Source: Selaginella moellendorffii
Lineage: Eukaryota > Streptophyta > Lycopodiopsida > Selaginellales > Selaginellaceae
DNA: 43,891 nt
Direction: 5' to 3'
NCBI RefSeq assembly: GCF_000143415.4
Contig: NW_003314445.1
Span: 28,866-72,756 of the forward strand
Part shown: positions 1-10,667 of the stretch, in pieces
How the letters are laid out: the number at the start of each line of letters is the position of its first letter
Position numbering within the stretch: the first letter of the stretch is position 1
Notes under the pieces: model-generated
Databases searched by the model: none
What the model saw: only the letters and a program-made list of their open reading frames with translations
Told to the model about the DNA's origin: nothing
Position numbers and translations under genes: made by a program

Positions 1-3000
1 AACCCACCATTTCCACCAGGGCATTGGCCACTTCCCCCACTTTTTTTACCACCATTGCAATGGCCACCGCCCCCCCCCCCTTTGCCCCCCCCATTACCAT
101 TTTTGTTTTTGGGGGGGGGGCCACAAACACAAGGACCCCCCCCCCCCCCCCCCCCCCCACCATCACCACTGCCACCTCCACCACCAACGCAAATCCCTGA
201 AGTTGGGCAATCTAGTGGTGTTCAGGATAGGGAACCTGAGGAACAACCTAGAGCTGAAAGAGTTGCAGACCTTCTTGACAATGTGGTGGACAAGCGCTTC
301 CAAGAGACTGTTATGCAGACAAGGGAAAAAGTAGTTCACCAAACACTTGAGGCACTCAAGTGGCCAGGCCTTTGTGACTTGATCAAAGAAATCTCACTTT
401 GCCATTTGCAGCAGACGAACCTTGTCCGCACAGCATCCAAGTATGTCAACCCATATATATACAGCTTGTTCAAACAAAATGGCCTTGCAACAAACATTGG
501 TATGTTTCTAGTCTCTTTTTGCAAGCCAAGAACAATGGAGATCATTACCATCACACTTGAGATTGTGAATAGCTGGGATCCTATTTGGAAGAGGAAGTCC
601 TTAGAATTTGATGACATGCTTATCAGACATCCTAAGACTCGACAACTTGCAGGGACAATGTTCCAAATTATTGACGGTAACCACCAATATGGAGCTTAGA
701 TGAAGTGTATTGACGATCATTTTCGTGATGATCCCGTCTACCATATCAATGTTCCAGTCGGCCATGTCTAAGCGAGGGGACCTTTGGATGTCAATAGACT
801 TATCTTGGCCTGCCAAAAGATCAATGCGTAAGTTTTATAGTTTACCTCTAACTCCACTTTAACTTGTTTTGTTGTGTTTAAATGTAGGCTTGGGCAATTT
901 GCTGTTCAAAAACAAAACCTTGTCCATGATATCGAGCAACTTCGATTTTTCTCGAAATGACAGTACAACTTGGTTCAACAACCCAATCAGTTTTATGCTC
1001 GTTGTGTGGTGTAAAGTATGTCTTTCCCTTTTATTTTATAAAAGCCTCTTTTAATTGTTTTGGTTTTTAGCCTTTGGTGAAGGTTAAGCAAGATGCTTAT
1101 GAACTTGCATATCCAGAGAAGAGTTGAGAAGAGCTCTTAGTTGAGTTCGTTCAAATTGAGCACAAAATTCAGCATGCAAAGTCCTCAAAGTTGAAGAAAT
1201 TAGTATGCATAGCAGACAATCGCAGGCCGAAAGAGTGGCTAGAGATTATAGCCGAAATTTCTTCTCATGAATGTAAGTTTCTTATCTCACTTCATTTTTC
1301 TCAATTATGCATATGTTACTTTTGCAGTGAACAAAACTCCAGATAACATGATTTACAATATTGCAAAATCGAAGCTTCCATATAAGCAACAGATAGAGAC
1401 TCTGGAGTTCCTCAATATCTGCTTGATAAACAGAGAGAAAGGACTGCCAGAACTATTTGAGAACATGATGAGAAGGGTTGTCTACATCACACAAACCATA
1501 AGTGAAGGTGAGAAGTTCTTGGCACCATACATTGGTGACGATCCAGATGGCACATTCATGTCTTTCGACACCTACATCAACACATCATTGGAAGGGATCA
1601 AAGAGGGGTGGCTGCCAGAGAAGTCTACAAGCACAACAACTTATGATTGCCAACATGGTCAACCTTATTTCATGCGACGTGCAGCTTACAAGTATAATAT
1701 GATTTCTAAGACTATTTTTTAATATATATTTTTTACAGGTATCTTCGATATAGAGGCATGCCATTTGAGGCACCAGTTTGCACTCGACTTGTTACAAAGG
1801 GTGTAAGGGATGGAGGAATGTACTTAACAATGTTTGCGAGAGTTCCAAAGGCACGGAAGATAAAATGCCCTTGGGAGTTGGAGCTCATAGGGAAGGAGAC
1901 CTTTACACTAGATCGCGAGGAAGTTGTTAATGCTAGCAACGATGGCAATGCAAGTGACGATGGAGACGAAAATGAGGAAGCTCCAGATCAAGTTCATATT
2001 CCACCACCAAACAGCCAGGATTATGCTCCGGTTCAACCATCAAACAACCAAGATCTGGATTAGGTTCTACCAGTAAATAATGATGATCAAGTGGTTCACA
2101 AAATATCATGTTGACCTCGAAGTAAGCAAAAGTGAATTTTACAAACTAAAGGTGGTAATACATGTTTTTTGCAGCAATGACTGTTGGTAGTAATTTCATT
2201 CCAGCTCGACAAGATGCTCGTGAAGAGGAGTTGGAGGAACTCTCATCGACAATACGCCATATGACAGTAGCATACTATTTATTGTTTTTTTCATTCACTT
2301 AACTCTTTTATAGGTCCGTCCTGTATCCCCAATAACACAACAAGGCATTGTGGGTATCTTCATTGGCTCTTACAGTAGATTGTTGACATCTTTCACAGAA
2401 GACGACATCAACATGGATGTACGGCGCCAATTCAACTGTTGGTGCCGAAAGATATAAAGGCCCTTGCTCCCAATTGCGGACTTCATTCTCTTCGACTTTC
2501 CAGATGGTCTTTCAGATATTGATGGGAAAGTTGAGGATTGGAACTTTCTCACACCTAACCACATACGCGATGCATTCCTATTGTCCGAAGCACTTATGCT
2601 CGAAGCTGGCCATGTCGTCTTCATCCTACTGAACAACCCCAACTGGATGTATAAGCTTATAACGTGCGCAACAAAAGTTCATTTCAAGTCATTCTCTTCC
2701 AGGTGCATCATGGATCCTATTGGCATTGATACGAGGGGTGTCCAAGAGAAGCCTGAAAAGGTGAGTATGTATTTTATATTTTTATCTAATTTCTAAACAT
2801 TTTTATATTCCAGGTTATGATGTGGACCTATCATGCCTTCTACAAAAATACACATGATGGGTTTCATGATAGTGAACGTGCAACACGTGTTTTGCCTGGG
2901 TACGACAGTTCTACTAACATCATACCCAACCTTGTGGATGAGCAGATTCACAACACGTTTCCAGGGTATCGATTTCGAACTCCATCGGCAATGCAAGTCT

Positions 3001-3310
3001 TGCTTGAGCTCTATTGCCCACCAGATGGTGTTGTGATTGATTGCACAGCAGATAGTGGTTCTATGGTGGAAGCAGCACGTGACTCTAGTAGGTCAGTGTT
3101 TGCTATTGAAGAACATCATTTCTTCAAACTCCAGCTTAGAGGATTTCGTGAGTTGCCTCGAACCTCAAGGAGGTAAATTATGTTTATTAAAATTTCAATA
3201 TATGTTTAATTTTAATTTATAGATCACAGTCACCTGGAGTTTCTAGATTCGGAGGCTTTGGAAATCTTTCTGACTATGCAGAAGCCATGGCTCAAATATA
3301 TGCAAGGTGA
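1..3310 (+). pseudogene. ParB-like / N4-N6 DNA methyltransferase-like fusion gene, copy 1 (5' end outside window)
   Basis: The reading runs in pieces across about eight GT..AG introns. The N-terminus is proline-rich (to about 200). A ParB/sulfiredoxin-like segment follows (about 640-832) with the signature IIDGNH. A middle region ends in an acidic stretch (1,925-2,060). The C-terminal methyltransferase-like part (about 2,460-3,172) has the order of the PF01555 type: a motif IV-like block (DFILFDFPDG), then a motif I-like block (VVIDCTADSGSM followed by VFAIEE). In bacteria such fusions are DNA methylases, often prophage-borne. Here the DPPY position reads DFPD and the DPF position reads DCT, so activity is doubtful. 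Two in-frame stops lie in the ParB part (TAG in GA*MKC at about 699; TAA in HV*ARG at about 770), another stop lies at about 2,456, and about 90 bp of exon 2 are missing compared with copy 2. I call it a pseudogene. The domain assignment is by eye; the motif I block is the strongest part. Confidence 0.72.
66..200 (+). repeat. C/G homopolymer-rich, proline-coding low-complexity tract
   Basis: Several long C runs (23 C at 136-158) and a run of 10 G sit in the part that codes for the proline-rich N-terminus of the methyltransferase-like gene. Copy 2 codes the same region as CCA/CCN-type proline repeats (24,940-25,170) without long C runs, so the homopolymers may be expansions or assembly artefacts. 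Length here should be treated as unreliable. Confidence 0.8.
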
Positions 3311-3419
3311 ATCTTCCCCACAATACCAATTATATGAGGAAGTATAAAAGAAATCATTATGTTGATGATGAGGCAAAAGAAAGTTAATTGCATCCTTACA
3401 TAAAATAGAAAGCTTGTTA

Positions 3420-3500
3420 TATGTTAGATGTCAGTGAAAGTGTCAGATGTCAGTAAAATTGTCAAATGTCAGTAAAATTGTCAGATATCATAATTGCAAA
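3420..3500. repeat. Short GTCAG-type direct repeats downstream of the methyltransferase-like gene
   Basis: Several near-copies of a unit like TGTCAGTAAAATTGTCA follow one another between the convergent methyltransferase-like and zinc-finger genes. A diverged array with the same GTCAG/GTGATA flavour occupies the equivalent place in copy 2 (28,510-28,640). No function can be read from the sequence. Confidence 0.6.
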
Positions 3501-3694
3501 TTATCATTCTCACCTGTCACCATCACTTTATAGCGCTTGTGTGTTGCCATCTCCTCCTTCAACATTTTGTAACAATTATATGTGATATGATAGCACCTTC
3601 TAGAACAAGGTATGTTACCTACAACTAATATCATTTTATTATATTTTTCTTTTAATAGTGACAATACTATAGTATAGTAAAGTAATTCTAGATT

Positions 3695-4240
3695 TTACAT
3701 TCCACTGTAGGGTGGCCTAAAAACCCCATATTTTGCACTAACCGATGTAGTGTTTCCCAAGGGGATGTTGTTCCTCACCATGAAGCGATAGTGGGTATGT
3801 GTCCGTAACTCATTTTTGAATCTATTATACATCCACATATGCACATTTTCCAGACCTGCCGTTGGGCAATTCCTACAATGCTCAAGAAAAGTTTGTAAAC
3901 CCATAGAGCCATTTGTCTTGTCTAAGAAAAAGTAGCATATTGGACACCGAATGTAATAGCGTTCTATCCTTTCAAATAGTCTCGCCATGTCAGGAGCAAA
4001 ATCTTGCAAAAACATGTGGCATTGCTCTTGAAGCGCTGAAGGCAATCCCTCTCTAGTAGTAATATTCGAAATTTCACATATAGGGAGCTCTAGTTCAGCT
4101 TCACTAGAGCCCTTAGCAAAAAAAGGATTATTATGTGGAGGTGAAAGTGGAATGTTGGTAGAATTTGGGGATGGAGGTGGAGATTGATATGAAATGTTGG
4201 GGGGCCAAGTATAAGTAGCAATGGCTCTCCTTTGAGCCAT
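3695..4240 (-). CDS. Small C2HC zinc-finger protein of the cassette, copy 1 (intact)
   Basis: An open frame of 181 codons starts at the ATG on 4,240. I chose this start because the same Met-Ala start is conserved in the copy at 29,276, although the frame is open 12 codons further upstream. The N-terminal third is rich in Pro/Ser (PPPSPNSTNIPLSPPH). The C-terminal half has a conserved Cys-x2-Cys-x18-His-x3-Cys motif (CPIC ... HCRNC), then a basic stretch and a conserved end (NNIPLGNTTS...YGVF). The same Cys/His spacing is kept in two diverged paralogues at 28.8 and 29.6 kb, which argues for a real zinc-binding protein. It lies convergent to the methyltransferase-like gene. I do not recognise a named family; DNA, RNA or protein binding are all possible. 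Confidence 0.72.
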   Translation of the reverse strand: MAQRRAIATYTWPPNISYQSPPPSPNSTNIPLSPPHNNPFFAKGSSEAELELPICEISNITTREGLPSALQEQCHMFLQDFAPDMARLFERIERYYIRCPICYFFLDKTNGSMGLQTFLEHCRNCPTAGLENVHMWMYNRFKNELRTHTHYRFMVRNNIPLGNTTSVSAKYGVFRPPYSGM

Positions 4241-4877
4241 TTCAATACAAGCTTCTAAGGAGCTCAAGGAGAACAAAAAATCTACAATGACTACAACTTT
4301 TCTAGATAGTTTATATACTCAGTTTTAGTCTTGGGAATGAGGTTTATTTATTATGACACTCACAATATTCAAATTCTTTAAATGTCAGTCTTGGAAATGG
4401 GGCTTTATAATCATAGCTTTCTTGTAAACATAAGAGCTTCTAGAATTTTAGATTATCGTGCATACACATGCTCTATCATTATGATGAATCCTACTTTGCT
4501 ACACATATATTCTTTTCTACACATGCCAAATGTCTAGGGAAATAAACTACAAGGAAATATAGACCACATTATAGTGGCAGAGCACGTTGGCACACTACCA
4601 TTCTCTCATGTGAGATTGCCTTTCAGTCTTGGAAATGTAGAAAAAGTTGATTCTTTAATATGATATTACTTTTGAGTCTTTCGAAAGATTTTGATTTCTT
4701 TTATTATTATTTACAAACAATTCCCAAAATCTTTTAATGAGGATTCACTGCAAAATATACCTTGATCTTATCATATGAGAGGATTGAGATATAAGCAGGC
4801 AACAAAGTTTTTTATATGAATTAATATGTAAATTACAAATGTTATGGAAAGTTTTATGGAGTAGATTTCTTGGTGCT
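4241..4877. other. AT-rich spacer between zinc-finger gene and ORF3, no gene seen
   Basis: This is an AT-rich stretch without a convincing frame. It would hold the promoter of the zinc-finger gene on the minus strand. The corresponding stretch in copy 2 is 30,093-30,543. Confidence 0.5.
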
Positions 4878-5444
4878 TTACGCCGTGTTGTTTATTTCTT
4901 CATTTTTCTTGCTCTGGACTGTTGTTTCAGAAGTAATAGGGGCATTTTTATCAATCGTGATAATGGTCTCCACATTCCCAGATGGGTAATAAAGACCAGG
5001 AGTGTAATATGGAGATTGTGGTACTAGTTGAGTTGAGCTCATGAGTTGAGCTCAATTCAACACAAGTCAACTCAAGTTAATATAGTCAATAAGAAGTATT
5101 ACAAAGGAAATCTAAATTGAACAAATGAAGGTTCTAGCAAACTTTAAAATATTAAAAAACATAAATATCTGAGTTAAAAGTTTCTATAAGATTGAAATGT
5201 TTAGAAAAGACAAAGTTCATGAGAATCTATCTTTTATAAAACTATATTATTTTATTATGACAACTGTTATAGCTGTCATATTTGATTTGACTACTTAATA
5301 TTTTGAATACTTTTACAGCTGTAGATGTTATTCCTTCATTCAAAAGATTTTTTAGGGTTCTTGAGAAGATGGGAAGCAAGGAAAATACAAGATCTATGAG
5401 TAAAAGTTGTAGTGCAAAGGAATGTAAGAATGTTAATTTGTTTC
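4878..5444. pseudogene. ORF3 of the cassette, copy 1, split by an inversion
   Basis: The 3' half reads on the minus strand from about 5,023 to a TAA at 4,878-4,880 (PQSPYYTPGLYYPSGNVETI ...). The 5' half reads on the plus strand from ATG 5,369 (MGSKENTRSMSKSC...ECKNVNL) to about 5,444. In copy 2 (30,544-30,789) the two halves form one continuous minus-strand frame. The segment 5,024-5,444 has therefore been inverted here, cutting the gene in two. The sequence before ATG 5,369 also matches the upstream region of copy 2 in inverted orientation, which confirms the breakpoints. Confidence 0.78.
5024..5090. repeat. Transposon terminal repeat (inverted into ORF3 copy 1)
   Basis: The sequence around GAGTTGAGCTCATGAGTTGA matches, in reverse complement, the sequence at 31,130-31,172 downstream of cassette copy 2, and in direct orientation the block at 16,722-16,775. 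In the uninverted arrangement it would lie at the outer end of the cassette, just before TTGGACCATCCCC at 5,445. Confidence 0.65.
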
Positions 5445-6259
5445 TTGGACCATCCCCAATCCCAGTAGCTCAAAGAAAGTGTGGGTGGTTCTTCCTCCTC
5501 CACCACAAGACTTCAACAACATTGGAGGATTTGATTGCAAGGCCCTTGGCAGCAAACTCTATCTTATTGGAGGATGGGGCCACAGTAAATCACTGAGCAT
5601 CTTAGATTCACACACGAATCAATGGAGCACCACAGCACCAATGCTGTGTCCTCAATTCTTCTTTGCGTCCGCAGCTATGGGGGGTTGGTGGCAACCGTGA
5701 GTGGGAGAAACAGGACGCTAATGCATACAATCTGCTGGAGGACCAATGGTATCCTCTCCTACAATCTGCTGGAGGACCAATGGTATCCTCTCCTACCATT
5801 GTCACCGCATGGGACCATGGCCTTTCACAATGCTCTCATCATGGATGGTAACAAGAACATGCTGGTAATGGAGAGACACTTGTTTTCTCAGCAGAAGACC
5901 ATTCCTGGGAAGTGGTGGACATGACTAGATTGCATGGGTGCTGTTGTATTGTACATGCCAACCAGATGTATGATGCCGACATAACCAGATCGTTGTTGCA
6001 GAGATATGACAGTGGCAACAACTCATGGGAGGCACTCCAACTGACAAACACTTCTTCCAGCAATAGCAAGTTTGGGTTCTGTGGTGTGAGCTGCCAGAAG
6101 AACATCTGGGCAGTCAAGGAGGATTGGAAGGTCATGAAAGTGATCCAAGTTCCCAACGATGGTGGCTTGGAAGACACAGCGTGCCTTTCAGCAGCAATCC
6201 ATATCCATCATTCCAACTCGAAGTTCTTCAAGCTTGATGGATCCTGGATCAGCTACTAG
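5445..6259 (+). pseudogene. Kelch-repeat protein pseudogene
   Basis: Kelch-like blade sequence is visible in several frames: LGSKLYLIGGWGHSKSLSIL then TNQWSTTAPM (about 5,545-5,640), AYNLLEDQWYPLL (about 5,722), YDSGNNSWEAL (about 6,005), ending at the TAG on 6,257-6,259. Plant kelch proteins of this kind usually follow an F-box domain and act as substrate adaptors of SCF ubiquitin ligases; no F-box is seen here. Frame changes occur near 5,690, at a 34-bp tandem duplication (5,726-5,793) and near 5,880. Related fragments lie at 31.2-31.75, 41.25-41.48 and 41.82-41.90 kb. Confidence 0.7.
5726..5793. repeat. 34-bp perfect tandem duplication in the kelch pseudogene
   Basis: Two identical 34-bp units (5,726-5,759 and 5,760-5,793) starting TACAATCTGCTGGAGGACC stand head to tail. 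Since 34 is not a multiple of three, the duplication itself shifts the reading frame. Confidence 0.92.
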
Positions 6260-6329
6260 CTAAAGGAAAGTTCTTTACATGGATGTCATGTTTGCAGCAA
6301 ATGCCCAATGAAGGCATGTCCTAAAAAGA

Positions 6330-6765
6330 TGGTTTTAGGGGGCATTACAATGTGCTGAGGTGGCTTGTAGGGAAGCAGCAGAGCATTGTGTTTGTGTCAC
6401 TCCAGGATGCTGATGTTTATTGGAGTTTTTTGCAAGAAACAAAAGGAGGCCTGGGCTTAGCTTCAAGTATATGCAGGACATCTTGGTTTAGTGCTTTCAA
6501 GCACATTGATTGATGGTTTATTTTGTCCAGATTAAATTGGGATGAAAAAAACTAACACTGTCTAACATACACTCTTTCACTTTAACAGAAACTTCAAATG
6601 TCTTCCAAATACCATTTAGGTTTTTGTTTTATTCTACAACTCTTCTTTAAAATGGGATTCAATAAGTGAGCTTTGGAATGGATACAAAGGATTTGCCAAT
6701 GGTGCAGCTATACGTGAAGGTGGAGCTAGGTAAATTGCGGGACATCATTTAGCAGGGTGGACAGC
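6330..6765 (+). pseudogene. Decayed FAN1 fragment D
   Basis: Pieces resemble FAN1 5' sequence in order: the exon 1 region (GCATTACAATG... at 6,340, GTGTCACTCCAG at 6,397), the exon 2 block AAAAGGAGGCCTGGGCTTAG (6,441), the intron 2 / exon 3 border near 6,500-6,530, and the exon 3 block with ACACTCTTTCACTTTAAC (6,570). The similarity then jumps to the late exon around VFQTPFQ (about 6,595). A following piece (about 6,650-6,710) matches FAN1 in the opposite orientation. No frame is open. It is a rearranged relic, more diverged than the copies at 11, 16 and 37 kb. Confidence 0.6.
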
Positions 6766-7500
6766 CAAGTTGTTGTGGATGTCAAAGCCTAGAACATGCA
6801 CCACTGTCCCAAAAGCCATTATGTTGCAATTGAGTAGTCATGAATGATAGAGGAAGGTGCTGATGACAAGCTATGGTCATCCTGGATTGCCTATAGAAGT
6901 CTAGGTCGTACAAAGTGGTGTCACAACTGAAAATTGCACCAGAAGGCAAGTGGAAAGCTCAAAGTTGAGGAAGCCATGCTCCCCCTATCATGCTGTGTCC
7001 AAGAGTGCCAGAAAAATCTCTTATATCCAAGAGTCCTGCTGAAAAGGTACTAAAGTTGTGAAAAAGCTGTAGAGTGCTCACGTCCACCACTTTCATTGCT
7101 GTGAAGTTGTTAAAAGAATGAGGTGCTCTGATTGACTGCTACAGGTGTGGATGGCCATGGTCCAGAGCTGAGTGTGGTTGAAAAGAGTCACTGCTCCAAG
7201 TCAAAGTAGGAAAAACATGCTGGAATCTTGAAAATGCCACCTTGCAGGATCCTAAGTTTTGCAAGCTCAAAACTCTCATGCAGCATGTCCAAACTTGTTG
7301 GAAATGGATGGAGAGAAAACTAGAAGAGTCTCCTGAATATCATTGTGAAGGCCTAGTGTCAGAAGCATAGAAGCAGAACTCACTATTTAATAAAATTTAT
7401 GTCAAGCATCTATGATAAGCCTAGAGTACTTGAAAGTCACACATTAGTGCATAAGGGGTGGATACATTGCCTTCACAGTTGGCCAAAGAAAGCCTCTAAT
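6766..7500. other. No gene recognised
   Basis: Unassigned sequence between the FAN1 relic and the methyltransferase-like scrap. The first bases (6,740-6,765) still resemble the late FAN1 exon (GGGACATCAT.TAGC.GGGT). I see no coding frame or repeat beyond that. Confidence 0.5.
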
Positions 7501-7504
7501 AAAA

Positions 7505-7620
7505 ACTCTTGGAATGCTTTTGTCAGAAGATTCATAGGCAACTATTCAAGAGCACAAACTTTATGCTCTTTGATAATGGTCTTTTATATGCTATTAATGA
7601 TGTTTGAAAACTAGGAGAAA
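7505..7620 (+). pseudogene. Fragment of the ParB-methyltransferase-like gene (third copy)
   Basis: About 115 bp match the segment at 27,590-27,700 of copy 2, with a stretch identical over AAGAGCACAAACTTTATGCT and beyond. It covers only the region just before and at the motif IV-like block and is followed by stops. It shows that the family is present at least three times in 44 kb. Confidence 0.65.
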
Positions 7621-8050
7621 ATCTTTGGTGTGGTTTGGCTTGGGATTGCGACTAGCTGCACCAGACTACTGTTATGGTTGCAGAATGACAAAGGGCTTTC
7701 GTTGTCATTCCCCTTGGAACAAGCTACCAAACACATGAGTTAATTAAAAACTAACTTGAGACCTTCAATCCCCAAGAAGGATCATGCGAGTGGTCGTGAG
7801 TAAGGATAAGCTTGACATCACTAGAATACTCTGAGTCTTGAGCAAATAAATGTGCATTGGTGATAGGTTGGAATACAACAAAGATAGGGATAGGGGTCGA
7901 GTATTAACTCTCCCCCTTAACTACTCCTACATGGTGGCAATTACCATTTCTTCCTGAGTCCTGACTATCAAGATTGTAACCTTGAGTGTTAAGGTCGTAA
8001 TCTTGAATGTCAAAAAAATGCTCAAATGCATGCTTAATTTGATATACTTC
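7621..8050. other. Probable retroelement-derived sequence, no gene
   Basis: No open frame. It lies downstream (minus-strand sense) of the retroelement ORF at 8,626-9,528 and may be its 3' untranslated or LTR region, but I could not identify a terminal repeat. Confidence 0.3.
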
Positions 8051-9654
8051 ACTCTCCCACAACTAAACAGAGCTTCGTCTTGAAGCCCCTACTACTCCAT
8101 TGCATCGGTTGGCTTTGTTGGCACTGAATTTCCTGCGAGTTTGACTTGGAATTTGTTGAGTCGCTAATGGAACTCTTCATCATCGTCATTCTCCTCGTCG
8201 TGTTTGCTTTCATTGTCGTCTTCCATTACTGCAGGCTGCTTTGCCATCAAAATGGGGATCTCATTGTGGAGGTCTGCATTTTCTTTAGCGAGCTCATCAT
8301 TGATGCATTGTGTCTCCGCACATACTGTCCCTTGGAAGGACATACCTCAAATGCTCCTTTTGAGCTGCTGGATGTCGTTCTGGATCTTGTTGAGCTTTGC
8401 ATCTAGGGGCTGGAAGACAACTACGTTGATTATGGCCTATACTCCATTGTGTAGAAAGATGCTCATTTATTCGTTGTGGAACTGTCATGCAAAGTCCGGC
8501 AGGATTGGCATCTGTGGCGTTGGTTGGAGGCGTTGGACTTCATCAACAAACTGAAGGAACACCGAGCTGAGCAGCCTGTGTGGCAGCTCTAGTTCGCATT
8601 GTTGCTCTTGCTTTGGCTCCCTGCATCATTCCTGGTCTGGACGCTCCTTGCTGTGGTGCTCTCGGTGCTGAGGCATAGTGCTGTCGTCAACTGGTGCTTT
8701 TGTAGGTGGGGATGCTCGCCCTTCTTTCTTGGTGTGAACTGCTACACTATTGGTTGGGGTGGTTATGGAGTCAAGATTGATTTCTTGGTTTTGTTCCTGA
8801 CTCTTTTCCTCCAATTCTTCCTTGGAGATGATGCTTTCGATTTGGTTTGTGGTTGTCCTGTTCTTTGGGGGTGAACCTGTTGTCATCTTGGTTCTTTTTT
8901 CTGGTGGAGTCATTGTCAGTGGCAAAAGCTCTTTTTTGTCCTCTTGTTCTTCCTCCTCTTCATCTCCTTCATCGGATATATGGAGCGGATCCTCTCTTCT
9001 CTTCGATTTGCATTCCCACTTTCTTCTAGTTTGTGGTGTTGTCGGAGGTACTTTCACGCTGAGTGAAAATTCCGAGTCAAGAGCTGACACAAGTGCAGCC
9101 ACATAGGGGAATGCAAGTGTTTCACATTTTTGGCTGCTATGGATCAGTTTTGTTGCCAAGTGGATTTCCTTAATGAGTTTTTTGTGGAGGTAACTTGTGA
9201 TGTCCACTTTGATTTTGTGTTGCAAGTCATAGAGGATTGCAATGGCTTTGCTGGTGGAGCTACTTGACTTGCACATCTCGAGAGTTGAGATGAGAAACTT
9301 GAGCCTTGGCTTTGCTTCATCGGTGATGTTACTCATTTGAAGTGAGCTTCTGGAGTTGTAATTCTCAATGATCTTGATGCATCCCGGTGGCATCCCTTTT
9401 GTTTGCAACATGGATGTGACTTGCTTTCTGTTGTTTGGAAGCTTGACTACCCCTGCAATGTAGCCCGTGGTGAAAATATATTTGAGTTCTTGGGCACACA
9501 CCATTTCTTCTCGAAAAGCTGGAAGCATTTTCTTTGCAATGTCAATCTTGTACTCTTTCTCTATGATGCGGGAGAACTCATAGAGGCCTATAGCTTGATT
9601 TCGGTGTTGTAGATCCTGATCTCGGTGCTTGGAGATATAGCCGCAAATGCTAGA
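8051..9654 (-). pseudogene. Retroelement-like ORF with charged, coiled-coil-like C-terminal part
   Basis: The longest open piece is 8,626-9,528. The frame can be followed upstream to about 9,654, and in broken frames downstream to about 8,050. Visible features are a globular N-terminal part, then a strongly acidic run (DEGDEEEEEQEDKKE) and a Lys/Pro/Thr-rich charged tail. The broken extension (about 8,250-8,440) reads as a coiled-coil-like segment (LDAKLNKIQNDIQQLKRS). No catalytic motif or zinc knuckle is visible. Its position next to a reverse-transcriptase fragment in the same orientation suggests a Gag-like protein, but that is context only, and Gag normally precedes RT whereas this ORF follows it. 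Function unassigned. Confidence 0.45.
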
Positions 9655-9689
9655 GTTAGGGTTTTGCCCTTTGCTCTACAGTGTTGAGT

Positions 9690-10070
9690 TCAAGTCTCTG
9701 TAGTAGCCAGTAGAATTGGGAAGGTGTTTTTTTGGGTTGCATTATTGAGCCTTTTGTAGTTGACGTAGACTTTGAGTTTGCCATTTTTCTTGAGAATAAT
9801 GACAAGTGGTGATAGCCATTTCAGGTTTTGAATTAGGTAGATGAAGCCAGCATTCTCAAGCTTGTCAAGTTCTTCTTTAACTTTCGTTTGCATGTTAGGG
9901 TTTATTCGATAGGCTACTTGCTTTCTTGGTATAATTTGAGGTAGCGATTCGGTGCATGTAGATCTCAGGAGGAATTCCTCGCAAATCTATATTTGATCAA
10001 GCAAAAATATCTTTGTACCTGTCAAGAAGATTGATTGCTTTTGTCTTGAAGTCAGGGTCAAGCAAACCTA
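9690..10070 (-). pseudogene. Ty3/gypsy-type reverse transcriptase fragment
   Basis: Minus-strand reading gives the start of an RT domain: LDRYKDIFA near 10,020-10,000 (end of the linker after protease in gypsy Pol), then EELDKLENAGFIY and SPLVIILKKNGKLKVYVNYK (about 9,880-9,740), ending near PFPI-like residues. This is the N-terminal finger region of gypsy RT with the typical KKNGK..V.V.YK.LN pattern. Stops separate the pieces and the catalytic YxDD region is absent. The upstream end runs directly into exon 3 of the chitinase pseudogene at about 10,071. Confidence 0.75.
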
Positions 10071-10667
10071 ACACTGATGACCTCCACGAAAGGACGCCAT
10101 TCTGAGCAACCTGGTCTGGATTTTGGAGGAGGTTCATGTTGAAAGCCTTTCCAGCAGCATCGTAATTGTAATTCCTGTATATATACACTTTAAATATTGA
10201 ATATAACATTTCCAGCTTACCAGGTGAGCTGCAAAGGTCCTCTTCCATAGTAAGCCTTTGTACCTGCAGGACATGGGATCCCACGACTAGTGTCACAATA
10301 GACGTTGTTTCGGTTGATCTCAAATGTATTGCAGTGCTACAGCCAAGCAACCATATACAAACTTCAAGACATTAGTGATATTAATGGATAAATGCTATCC
10401 GAGTTTACTTCCAGTCTCCTGCTTCACATTTGCAAAGTAGGCCGCCAGTTCCCTCTTTTGAACATCAAGACTCCCCGTGCTTCCAAACGTGGGATAGTTT
10501 TTTGTTGCCGCAATGAAATCGTTGTATTTGTAGAAAGGATTCGCAATGTTGGATGGGAAGAACTTCCTAAACACAGACTCAGTTATAATGCTAGAGGGAG
10601 ATGCTAGTGTAGAGAACGGAGAAAATCCTGAAAGGCATAGCATAAACATTATCATGACTAATGCCAT
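10071..10667 (-). pseudogene. GH19 class IV-type chitinase pseudogene (copy A)
   Basis: It is nearly identical to the intact gene at 36,028-36,806. Exon 1 runs from ATG 10,667 to about 10,409 and codes for a signal peptide and the first part of the GH19 fold, including KQETG with the catalytic Glu. Exon 2 (about 10,220-10,335) has lost two bases in the codons for the second catalytic segment (REI in the intact copy), giving a TGA. Exon 3 stops after SWRSSV, where gypsy RT sequence begins, so the C-terminal part is gone. Upstream, an 11-bp segment holding the TATA box of the intact copy is missing. The gene is therefore disabled at promoter, frame and 3' end. Confidence 0.88.

Noticed and set aside
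55-699. Start codon at 55 for methyltransferase copy 1
   Set aside because: The codon is TTG, not ATG; the true start is probably outside the window. The same holds for TTG at 24,910 in copy 2.
1-3310. Bacterial contamination as source of the ParB-methylase sequence
   Set aside because: The gene has several GT..AG introns at identical positions in both copies and lies between plant genes and plant repeats.
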